A program made the translations under genes and the position numbers. Positions 16,591 to 26,029 of a stretch of 60,506 nt of DNA are shown in pieces; the first letter of the stretch is position 1; every line of letters begins with the position of its first letter. The notes beneath the pieces are model-generated. The model saw only the letters and a program-made list of their open reading frames with translations, was not told the DNA's origin and did no database searches. Source of the stretch: Herminiimonas sp. (GTDB taxonomy: Bacteria > Pseudomonadota > Gammaproteobacteria > Burkholderiales > Burkholderiaceae_D); contig JAQGMR010000032.1 of assembly GCA_028292265.1 (NCBI GenBank), positions 1-60,506 of the forward strand, written 5' to 3'.

Positions 16591-18779
16591 ACGCAGCCCT
16601 GCCAGGCAACGCCCTACCGCCCGACGTCGCTAACAATCCGGTACTGTCGCGCTGGCTGCGCCTCACCGCGGACGGCATGATCGAACTGTATGCCGGCAAG
16701 GTAGAACTCGGCCAAGGCATCGGGACCACGCAACTGCAAATTGCCGCTGATGAACTTGACGTGCCGCTGGCTTCCATCAGGCTCTGCGTCGGCAATACCG
16801 CAAGCTGTCCGGACCAGGGACTGACGGCCGGCAGCCTGTCGACAGAAGTGGGGGGCATGGCGTTGCGACTGATCTGCGCTGAAGTTCGCCAGCATTTCGT
16901 CAATGAGGCGGCGCGCCGGTTCGGCGTCGCGCCCGAGGCGGTGAGCGTTGCGGAAGGCCGCTTTTTTCCAACAGCGGCACTGCCAGGCGATGTCAGCTTT
17001 GACTATCACGCGCTTGCAGCCAGCATCGACCTTGATTGCCATGCAAGCGGACTGGCCCGCCCCAAGCCCTACCAGGACCGCCGTGTTGCCGGCATGGCGG
17101 TGCAACGGCCCGACCTGCGGCGCAAGCTGTTTGGCGCCGGCTTCATTCACGATATGGAATTGCCCGGCATGCTGCATGGGCGCATGGTGCGCCCGCCCTC
17201 CTACGGCGCGAAGCTGGAAAGCTTCAACGAGGCAGCGCGTCAAGCTATCCTTGCGCTGCCTGGCGTGCGCAACCTGCTGGTCGACGGTCGCTACATCGGC
17301 GTCTGCGCCCAGCGTGAGGAGCAGGCTATCGCGGCAGCGAATGCCATAAGTCGTGCCGCGCTTTGGACAGAAACGGAGACACTACCGCAGGAGCGTGAGG
17401 ACCAGGGCTGGATCAGGAACGTGGACAGCGAAGCCAGCATCGTCGATGAACGGCATGCCACGACGACGCCAAACATCGGGAGCGCCAGCACCGAGGTCCA
17501 CAACAGCGCTGCACACACGCTGGCGGCGGACTACTCCCGACCCTTCCTGTCCCATGCCTCAATTGGTCCGTCCTGTGCGTTGGCACAATGGGACAACGGC
17601 CGACTCACGGTTTGGACCCATGCCCAGGGCAGCTTTGCGTTGCGGCGCGAACTGGCGGAACTGCTGGATGTGCCTGCCGAAGACATCACCGTTATCCACG
17701 CGGACGGGGCCGGCTGCTACGGCCACAACGGCGCGGACGACGCGGCGCTTGATGCTGCAATGATGGCTCGTGCAGCCGGCCATCCAGTGCGACTGCAATG
17801 GTCGCGCGAGGACGAACTAAGCTGGGCGCCGTTCGGCTCGGCGATGTCGATCCATATTGAAGCCGCGCTCGACGCCCAAGGCCGCATTGCACAGTGGCGC
17901 CATGCCACCTGGAGCCAGACTCACGTCCAGCGTCCTGGCATCATGCCGGGGCTCTACGGCCTGGCCGCCGCACACCGCGAGCCGCCGGCCCCAACCCCCG
18001 AGGTGCGCGAATTCCCGCTGCCTGCGGGAGGCGGCCAGCGTAACGCCATTCCGCTTTACGACACGGCTTCCCGTACCATCGAATATCACCTGGTCAAGAA
18101 GCCGGTCCTGCGCAGCTCTGCCTTGCGGGCGCTGGGCGGGTTCGCCAACGTTTTTGCCATCGAATCATTCATGGATGAGCTGGCCCATTTGGCCGGCAAG
18201 GATCCCTTGGAATTCCGGCTGGCGCACCTGTCCGATCCACGCGCCATTGCGGTGCTGAAGGCGGTAGCGGAGGCTTCGAATTGGCACCAGCCGTTGCCAC
18301 CGGCCAGTCGGGACGGTGCACTGCGTGGCCGCGGCATCGGCTTCGCGCGCTATAAAAATAGCAGCGCCTATTGCGCCGTAGTGATCGAAGTCGAAGTGAC
18401 AGACCGGATCGTGCTGGACCGCATCTGGACCGTGGTGGATGCGGGCGAGGTGGTTAACCCGGACGGGTTAATCAACCAGATGGAAGGCGGCATCCTGCAG
18501 GCGGCAAGCTGGACCCTGAAGGAAGCAGTGCATTTTGATGCCATGCGCGTGACGACGCGCAGCTGGGACGATTACCCGATACTGCGCTTCGATGAAGTAC
18601 CGCGCGAGCTGCATGTCCACATCGTCCCGCATCCCGAATTGCCACCGCTCGGCGCCGGGGAATGCGCGGCCGGGCCGACAGCAGCGGCGATCGCAAACGC
18701 TCTCCATAATGCAATCGGGGTGCGGGTTCGCAACCTGCCGCTGACGCCGGAGCGACTGGCAAAGGCTGTCTTGGGCTGA
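16587..18779 (+). CDS. xanthine dehydrogenase-family molybdopterin-binding subunit (IorB/NicB type)
   Basis: The 730-residue protein starts at the ATG overlapping the small-subunit stop. It has VELGQGIGTTQLQIAADELDV, VGNTASCPDQGLTAGSLS, the Moco-site HADGAGCYGHNGADDAALDAAMMARA and the C-terminal PPLGAGECAAGPTAAAIANAL with the catalytic Glu. No CxxCH heme motif is present, so unlike NicB it lacks a fused cytochrome tail, and no FAD subunit gene is adjacent. It would add OH from water to an aromatic or N-heterocyclic substrate. The physiological electron acceptor is not apparent. Confidence 0.92.
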   Translation: MNAALPGNALPPDVANNPVLSRWLRLTADGMIELYAGKVELGQGIGTTQLQIAADELDVPLASIRLCVGNTASCPDQGLTAGSLSTEVGGMALRLICAEVRQHFVNEAARRFGVAPEAVSVAEGRFFPTAALPGDVSFDYHALAASIDLDCHASGLARPKPYQDRRVAGMAVQRPDLRRKLFGAGFIHDMELPGMLHGRMVRPPSYGAKLESFNEAARQAILALPGVRNLLVDGRYIGVCAQREEQAIAAANAISRAALWTETETLPQEREDQGWIRNVDSEASIVDERHATTTPNIGSASTEVHNSAAHTLAADYSRPFLSHASIGPSCALAQWDNGRLTVWTHAQGSFALRRELAELLDVPAEDITVIHADGAGCYGHNGADDAALDAAMMARAAGHPVRLQWSREDELSWAPFGSAMSIHIEAALDAQGRIAQWRHATWSQTHVQRPGIMPGLYGLAAAHREPPAPTPEVREFPLPAGGGQRNAIPLYDTASRTIEYHLVKKPVLRSSALRALGGFANVFAIESFMDELAHLAGKDPLEFRLAHLSDPRAIAVLKAVAEASNWHQPLPPASRDGALRGRGIGFARYKNSSAYCAVVIEVEVTDRIVLDRIWTVVDAGEVVNPDGLINQMEGGILQAASWTLKEAVHFDAMRVTTRSWDDYPILRFDEVPRELHVHIVPHPELPPLGAGECAAGPTAAAIANALHNAIGVRVRNLPLTPERLAKAVLG

Positions 18780-19027
18780 ACGCGTCGGGCGACCGCCCCA
18801 AGGCCCGGGTCGAAAACGCTGCACGCAGAAAAAATCATGCGCGGTGCGAAGCTCCGGTCATGCCGCAGCGTCGCGATCTCTTCAGCGTCGCGACATTTTT
18901 TATCAGGCGAAGGCAGTTTCCGCCGACAATGGCGGATCGATCGCGGCAATCAGTCAGCCCGCCTTTGCGGCGGTCCAACGGCCCGTTTTGGGCAACCCTT
19001 TACAACACCATGCACGGAGAACAAGTA

Positions 19028-19243
19028 ATGCCGACACACGAACACACACGAAGCAAAGGACAAGGCTTTCGGTACCGCATTGAGTACGATCAGGGAGAGT
19101 ATTTCATCCAGCGGGATAACCAGATGAAAAAAGAAGTACCGGACGCGCTGGTGGCCGGCGTCACACCGCATGAGGCCACGCCTGAACTCATGCTGCGCAT
19201 GGCAATTGCGGACATCGAGTCGCTTATCGGGATGGATGAATAA
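19028..19243 (+). CDS. small hypothetical protein, 71 aa
   Basis: The frame starts at an ATG with CGGAGAACAAGTA before it and encodes GFRYRIEYDQGEYFIQRDNQMKKEVP then a helical tail with ELMLRMAIADIESLIGMDE. It looks like a compact cytoplasmic beta-then-alpha protein without signal or membrane parts. I do not recognise the family. It stands alone between the molybdenum hydroxylase and the DUF1275 gene. Confidence 0.65.
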   Translation: MPTHEHTRSKGQGFRYRIEYDQGEYFIQRDNQMKKEVPDALVAGVTPHEATPELMLRMAIADIESLIGMDE

Positions 19244-19366
19244 CCAGACGGCGTCACGACCCGGCTTTTCCGCGGGAGCACGGCAGCGGTCGTCTGGTGG
19301 ATTGGAGTTATCGCTTCAAGTTACCCTCGTCTGCGGGAAACGTCGCTGCGCTAAAGCATCAACATT

Positions 19367-20107
19367 ATGCCCATCGACTACCTTACCCGGCTGACCGCTC
19401 GAGAGAGAACGGCAACGGCGAATCTGCACCTGGGCGTCTTACTCGCATTTGTAGCGGGTGCGTTGAATGCCGGCGGCTTCCTGGCGATCGGTCAGTACAC
19501 GTCGCACATGACAGGCATTGTCTCCGCAGCGGCCGACAACCTGGTCGTCGGGAATGCCGGCCTCGCGGTCGCCGGCGGGCTGTCGTTGTTTTCATTCCTG
19601 GCAGGCGCCGCCACCACTGCATGGCTCGTCAATTACGCCAAACGGGGATCCAACGGAAATATCTTTGCCGTGCCGCTACGAATAGAATCGGCCCTTCTTC
19701 TTGCATTCGGCCTGGTCGGTGGCACCTTGCGTCTTCATGAGGTGGTCAGCATCTCGCTGACGGCTATCCTCCTCTGCTTTACGATGGGCCTGCAGAACGC
19801 GCTGATTACAAAGATATCGAACGCGGAGATTCGTACGACGCACATCACTGGCCTCATCACCGATATCGGAATCGAACTCGGGAAACTCATCTACTGGAAC
19901 CGGAGTCGCGACGTATCAGCTTACGCTGTGGTTGCCAACCGTAGCCGCTTGCGAATGCACAGCGCATTGGCGCTCGCCTTTTTTGTCGGCGGGCTGATGG
20001 GGGCTCTCGGCTTCAAACATGCTGGCTTCTCGTTCACCATCCTGCTGGCCGTGCCGCTGGTTGCCATGTCGTTGGCGCCTGCGCTCCAGTCGCGAGGGCA
20101 CGAATGA
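19367..20107 (+). CDS. YoaK/DUF1275 family membrane protein
   Basis: The 246-residue protein has six or so hydrophobic segments and the DUF1275 signature FVAGALNAGGFLAIGQYTSHMTGIVS near the N-terminus, then MGLQNALITKISNAEIRTTHITGLITDIGIELG in the middle. This matches a family of inner-membrane proteins with unknown transport or stress roles. No clear ribosome site precedes the ATG. It is not obviously part of an operon. Confidence 0.9.
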   Translation: MPIDYLTRLTARERTATANLHLGVLLAFVAGALNAGGFLAIGQYTSHMTGIVSAAADNLVVGNAGLAVAGGLSLFSFLAGAATTAWLVNYAKRGSNGNIFAVPLRIESALLLAFGLVGGTLRLHEVVSISLTAILLCFTMGLQNALITKISNAEIRTTHITGLITDIGIELGKLIYWNRSRDVSAYAVVANRSRLRMHSALALAFFVGGLMGALGFKHAGFSFTILLAVPLVAMSLAPALQSRGHE

Positions 20108-20305
20108 GTAGAGCGCGGCCAAAGTCATGAAACGCGATGTCAAGACGGTAAATGTTGAGGCCACCGTTGAAGGAGTCGTTGCGTGATCGTTTGGTGCAGA
20201 CAAGACGCGTCGAGCAAAACTTTGGTAGAGGACGCAGGGCCACGTCGTAATCTCGCATCCTCGGCTTCAAGTCTGCATCCGGGTCAAACCGATAGATCGA
20301 AAACT

Positions 20306-20890
20306 TCACGATTCTGCGCCGTCCCGTTCTTGTGATGCTTCGTTCCCTGTTCCGAGTGGATAGGTAATCTTGAATCCGTCAACGCGCGCCCACGGCGTTA
20401 GCACGTGGAGCCTGCGGCCTTTTGCGCCAATGATGTCTTCGACCCGCGCGCCGCGCACCGTGAGCGCGTCCGCAATCAGCGATCGGTGGCAGCGCCAGGG
20501 AACCGCCTCGGCACACATCAGAACGCAGCGCTCCTGCGAGGCCAGTTGCATGACCCGCTCCACACCTTGTTCAAATTCGGTGGTTTGCATGTAATCCGCG
20601 TATCCGCGAAAAGACACGTTGCGCCAGGCGGCGTTGGGTGAATCAGCTCGCGTCCTGCGCAGGCCACCAAGCTCCGGCAAGTGCGTGTAAGCGATACCGA
20701 CAGCCTCGAGAAAACCTGGCAGTGCGTCGAGATTGAACTGCGGATTGTGCCTGGAGCGCGGTACCGTGCGAACGTCGAGAACCGAGCGAATATCGTTTGA
20801 TTCCATCATTCCAACGAACTCGTCTATTGGATGGGTCGAGTGCCCAACCGTACATACGATAAGTTCCTCGGTGCCAGTTGCACGCAGCAT
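20306..20890 (-). CDS. DUF488 domain-containing protein
   Basis: The 194-residue protein shows the DUF488 pattern: VCTVGHSTHPIDEFVGMM at the N-terminus, SVLDVRTVPRSRHNPQFN, YTHLPELGGLRR, and the Cys-containing CVLMCAEAVPWRCHRSLIADAL. The conserved Cys/His residues suggest nucleic-acid or metal-linked activity, but no function is established for the family. An AGGGG ribosome site precedes the ATG. The C-terminal tail after about residue 175 is polar and probably disordered. Confidence 0.88.
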   Translation of the reverse strand: MLRATGTEELIVCTVGHSTHPIDEFVGMMESNDIRSVLDVRTVPRSRHNPQFNLDALPGFLEAVGIAYTHLPELGGLRRTRADSPNAAWRNVSFRGYADYMQTTEFEQGVERVMQLASQERCVLMCAEAVPWRCHRSLIADALTVRGARVEDIIGAKGRRLHVLTPWARVDGFKITYPLGTGNEASQERDGAES

Positions 20891-21027
20891 GCTTTACCCC
20901 TGTCGTCTCGGTTCACCGACCAGACGACGTGGACGTGAGACAGTGAAGCACCTATATGCGAAGGACGAGCATGTAGATGGCTTCAGGCGTTGAGATGTCC
21001 ACGCCCGCAATCCCGACATCGCTTTTC

Positions 21028-21207
21028 TTAAGAACCAGTTCCTACATTGATGCGCGTCACGCTAACAGCGACTGGGTCACTTGCGGGGAAAGATTCGATC
21101 AAAGCCTCGTCCAGGGCATCGCTATCGTGCATTGATTTCTTGAGATCAGCAATTACCGGCTCGGTCTGCATCGGTAGATGTACGCTTTCAATGGGATGCG
21201 GCGTCAT
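21028..21207 (-). CDS. small conserved protein with ESFPASDP motif
   Basis: The 59-residue product (ATG at 21207; a TTG 15 bp upstream is possible) has SDALDEALIESFPASDPVAVSVT. The DEALxESFPASDPVAV pattern recurs in small proteins and C-terminal tails of many proteobacteria, but its role is unknown. It has no membrane segment. It lies divergent from the alcohol dehydrogenase. Confidence 0.7.
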   Translation of the reverse strand: MTPHPIESVHLPMQTEPVIADLKKSMHDSDALDEALIESFPASDPVAVSVTRINVGTGS

Positions 21208-21463
21208 AACGTTCTTTAGCAAGTGTTAAGGTGGTTACGTTACACCATGCGCGCTAGCCTGATCCCATCCTTTTCTCATAACTCTCACCTTGTGCTATTT
21301 CGCGCCAGCGGCATTTCCACCATGAACGCGAACCTTTACTGCTATATCGCAATCCTTTAAGTAGCCTCTGCATTTTGATTCATCCATTTAGAAGGCTTCC
21401 CATGTTGATCGATTCGCAGGTCACCGCTCTTGCACCTCACTTCTTTGCACAAGGATGCCTCCG

Positions 21464-22501
21464 ATGAAAGCGCTCGTTTACAAGTCCCCGGGGAAAAAGG
21501 CCCTGGAGCAGCGGCCAAAGCCAACGCTGCAGGCGCCAGACGACGCGATCGTTCGGATACTCAAGACCACAATCTGCGGCACCGACCTGCACATCCTGCG
21601 CGGCGACGTGCCCACCTGCGCGCCTGGCCGCATTCTTGGCCACGAAGGCGTGGGAGTTATCGAAGAAGTCGGTGTGGCTGTGACTTCATTGCGTGTTGGA
21701 GATCGAGTTCTGATCTCCTGCATTTCCTCCTGCGGCAAGTGTGACTACTGCCGGCAAGGCATGTTTTCACATTGCGCTACTGGCGGCTGGATACTGGGGA
21801 ATACGATTGACGGCACGCAGGCTGAATACGTGCGCACACCACACGCCGAGACAAGTTTGTACCCGCTACCGGAAGGGGTCGATGAAGAAGCAATGGTAAT
21901 GCTGAGCGATGTCCTGCCGACCGGTTTCGAATGCGGCGTCCTGAACGGGAAAGTCAGCCCGGGGTCGACGCTTGCAATCGTTGGGGCAGGTCCGATCGGT
22001 CTGGCCGCCCTGTTGACGGCGCAGCTCTATTCTCCGGCCCAGATCATCGTGATTGATATTGATGATGGACGCCTTGAAGTGGCCCGACAGTTTGGCGCGA
22101 CGCGCGTGCTGAACAGTGCCAGAGAAGACATCGCTGCCGTAGTCCTCTCACTTACCGAGAAAAAAGGCGTAGATACCGCGGTCGAAGCAGTCGGCGTCCC
22201 GGCAACTTATACCCTGTGCGAGAAGATCATTGGCCCGGGCGGAATCATTGCCAACGTGGGCGTGCATGGCCAGGCGGTTGAGTTGCATCTGGAACGCTTG
22301 TGGTCGCAAAACATTTCGATCACGACGCGCCTGGTGGATACCGTGTCGACGCCAATGCTACTGAAAACCGTGCGATCCGGGAAAATAGATCCTATCCGAT
22401 TGATTACGCACCGCTTCGATCTGGACAACATTCTCGAAGCCTACGACACCTTTGAAAAGGCAATTGATACCGGTGCCCTGAAGGTCATCATCTCGCCCTG
22501 A
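21464..22501 (+). CDS. zinc-dependent alcohol dehydrogenase family protein
   Basis: The 345-residue protein starts at MKALVYKSPG; AAGGA at 21451-21455 gives good spacing to this ATG but none to the ATG at 21455. It has catalytic-zinc residues in ICGTDLHILRGD and GHEGVGVIEEVG, four structural-zinc Cys in SCGKCDYCRQGMFSHC, and the NAD-binding GAGPIGLAALLTAQ. It belongs to medium-chain dehydrogenases close to threonine/sorbitol/butanediol-type enzymes. It oxidises or reduces an alcohol/aldehyde pair; the substrate is uncertain. Confidence 0.92.
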   Translation: MKALVYKSPGKKALEQRPKPTLQAPDDAIVRILKTTICGTDLHILRGDVPTCAPGRILGHEGVGVIEEVGVAVTSLRVGDRVLISCISSCGKCDYCRQGMFSHCATGGWILGNTIDGTQAEYVRTPHAETSLYPLPEGVDEEAMVMLSDVLPTGFECGVLNGKVSPGSTLAIVGAGPIGLAALLTAQLYSPAQIIVIDIDDGRLEVARQFGATRVLNSAREDIAAVVLSLTEKKGVDTAVEAVGVPATYTLCEKIIGPGGIIANVGVHGQAVELHLERLWSQNISITTRLVDTVSTPMLLKTVRSGKIDPIRLITHRFDLDNILEAYDTFEKAIDTGALKVIISP

Positions 22502-22789
22502 TGGGCCAGTGATCTACTGGCACATGCCTGTTTCGATTCGCTGCGCGCCGGCTATTTCGGGCGCAGCGTTTCGAATCCCGCGACGAGATCGAACAGCTCT
22601 GCGTCGATCCTCCCTGGCGCAAACGGTTTTTCCAAGTTCTTGCGCCAGAGTCGCCAACGCCATCGCAACGCGTTCCCCGACCGGCCAGACAACGGCCAGG
22701 CCGCATGAACGGCTCGTGGCCTGCTATAGTCAACCAGCGTTTTAATTGGCAACCGCACTGCTACTGCTACTGCTACAAGGAGGCTACCG

Positions 22790-23053
22790 TTGGAGAACCT
22801 GAACCAGAAATTAGAAGAGCTGCGCCGTGAGCTGGAAAAGAATCCGGCTCGCGATCCGGAACTTGCGAAACTTGTTTCATCGCTCAATGATGATATTGGG
22901 CATGCGCTCGCCTCTGAAGGCAACAAACCCGAGAAAATCAAGGGACTGAGCTCGCAAGCGCAGGCACTTTCCGCTCGCTTCGCAGCGCAGCATCCCGACC
23001 TGGAGTTCGCTCTGCGGAATCTCGCCAACGCCCTGGAGAACATCGGGATATAG
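22790..23053 (+). CDS. DUF4404 family protein (TTG start)
   Basis: This 87-residue protein starts with TTG, supported by a strong AAGGAGG seven bases upstream and no in-frame ATG at the N-terminus. It is charged and helical: ENLNQKLEELRRELEKNP, KLVSSLNDDIGHAL and the C-terminal EFALRNLANALENIGI, the pattern of DUF4404. The function of the family is unknown. A CTACTG triplet-type repeat lies just before the ribosome site. It stands alone on the plus strand before the kinase remnant. Confidence 0.85.
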   Translation: MENLNQKLEELRRELEKNPARDPELAKLVSSLNDDIGHALASEGNKPEKIKGLSSQAQALSARFAAQHPDLEFALRNLANALENIGI

Positions 23054-23137
23054 ACTTCAGCGGGCCTGGTTGGCCGTTGACCTGCATTCGCTTCGCGACT
23101 CACTACTGGCGCCTCTGCCGAATGAAGCGCCGGAAGG

Positions 23138-23480
23138 TTACGCAATCTGCGGCGCTTTCCTGGCGATCTCCACAATGAAGGCCGTACCGGACCCTTCACT
23201 GGAGGGCGCTGTTATTTTACCGCCGTGCGCTTCCGTGATTTCCCGCGCGATAAACAATCCCAGACCAACGCCGGTGGAAGGGAGATTCAACGTGGAAACA
23301 GCCTCGCGATGGCTGAACAAGCCCATAAATCATTGAGAGTCCGAGACCGGTTCCTTGCCCCAGCGGCTTTGTCGTGTAGAACGGGTCTACCGCCCGACCC
23401 AGGACCTTGGGACGACATGCCCACGACCGTATCATTGATGTCGACTGTGCGAGTCGTAACCTCGGATTGCCGGGCAGGCT
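23138..23480 (-). pseudogene. decayed, chimeric histidine kinase remnant
   Basis: Three minus-strand frames together read as kinase C-terminal pieces. Upstream is DINDTVVGMSSQ (N-box/G1-like), then in a shifted frame VLGRAVDPFYTTKPLGQGTGLGLSMIYGLVQ (F and G2 boxes), then in the third frame STGVGLGLFIAREITEAHGGKITAPSSEGSGTAFIVEI (another G2 box and C-terminus), ending at a stop. Having two G2 boxes in tandem means the remnant joins pieces of two different kinases. At least two frameshifts are present and the sensor, H-box and N-terminal half are missing. It cannot make an active kinase. Confidence 0.82.
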
Positions 23481-23527
23481 TGCGATACCGTTTTATCGGT
23501 CGCCTCCCGACCAAATAAAAGTATCTC

Positions 23528-23556
23528 TTGAAAAAGGACCACCCCGTCCCTATACT
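23528..23556 (+). promoter_or_regulatory. sigma70-type promoter of groESL
   Basis: TTGAAA (23528-23533) and TATACT (23551-23556) are separated by exactly 17 bp. The predicted transcription start falls inside the CIRCE element that begins at the last base of the -10. Confidence 0.8.
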
Positions 23557-23582
23557 TAGCACTCGTTGCTGGAGAGTGCTAA
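23556..23582 (+). promoter_or_regulatory. CIRCE operator (HrcA binding site)
   Basis: A perfect CIRCE inverted repeat, TTAGCACTC, nine bases, GAGTGCTAA, lies between the promoter and groES. CIRCE is the operator of the heat-shock repressor HrcA, so groESL should be repressed by HrcA and induced by heat or protein misfolding. Confidence 0.97.
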
Positions 23583-23707
23583 CAACAGCTTAGCTGAGCT
23601 CGCCGGCCAATGTCGAATCCTTCCGGCGGCGGATTCGCCAGGAGCGCAGGCTTGTTCCGGGCGCCGCCGCAAAACAACCATAATGTATTGAAACTAAAGG
23701 AGTTTGT

Positions 23708-23998
23708 ATGGAGCTTCAGCCTCTGCACGATCGCGTCATCGTCAAGCGTCTTGACCAGGAAACCAAAACCGCATCCGGACTGATCATCCCTGATGCCGCA
23801 GCCGAAAAGCCGGACCAGGGCGAAATCCTCGCCGTTGGCAAGGGCAAGACCAATGATGAAGGCAAACTGCGTCCGCTGGAAGTCAAAGTTGGCGACCGCG
23901 TACTGTTCGGCAAATACTCCGGCCAGGCCGTCAAGGTAGACGGCGAAGAACTGCTGGTGATGCGCGAAGAAGACATCATGGCGATCGTCAAGAAATAA
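23708..23998 (+). CDS. groES: co-chaperonin GroES
   Basis: The 96-residue protein has [33 protein letters not shown] (with the mobile loop), [29 protein letters not shown], and the KK end typical of GroES. It forms the heptameric lid on GroEL and controls folding cycles in the cytoplasm. AAAGGAG precedes the ATG. It is 39 bp upstream of groEL and shares its CIRCE-controlled promoter. Confidence 0.99.
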   Translation: MELQPLHDRVIVKRLDQETKTASGLIIPDAAAEKPDQGEILAVGKGKTNDEGKLRPLEVKVGDRVLFGKYSGQAVKVDGEELLVMREEDIMAIVKK

Positions 23999-24004
23999 GA
24001 CTGA

Positions 24005-25690
<1,686 letters not shown>

Positions 25691-25800
25691 TTGTCGTCCG
25701 CCCGCCGGTTCGTCCTGGGCCTTGGCTCACGACGGACCGGCAGCCGCGAATGAAAGGGATGCGCTCGCAAAGCACTGCGGCGAGTGCATCAGCAGTACTG

Positions 25801-25827
25801 GCCCGCGCTAATCACGCGGGCTTTTTT
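25801..25827 (+). terminator. rho-independent terminator after groEL
   Basis: GCCCGCG and CGCGGGC form a 7-bp stem with a 7-nt loop and are followed directly by six T residues. The site is 111 bp after the groEL stop. Confidence 0.88.
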
Positions 25828-26029
25828 GCGTGTGGCGGGTCGCGGGTCGCTCATGGCCGCATTAGGGCTCACGCTCCGGAAGGGTAAGAGGTGTCTCCAC
25901 ATCCGCCCAGTGCCCGCGTCGGCCTTTTTAGCGCGCGATCATGAACTGCTTCAGAACCACCAGACGCAAGTTGATATAAGGACTGCGAAATGTTTAGCAA
26001 CGGGAGGTTGCCGAGCGTGAACCGCTGCG

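Noticed and set aside
22552..23199. 215-codon minus-strand frame opposite the DUF4404 gene
   Set aside because: It covers the DUF4404 gene, which has a strong ribosome site and family match. The tail IDAELFDLVAGFETLRPK looks protein-like, but nothing else supports it.
23527..23549. sigma32 promoter for groESL (CTTGAAA and CCCCGTCC)
   Set aside because: The two boxes are only 8 bp apart, well under the 11-16 bp needed; the sigma70 reading fits better.
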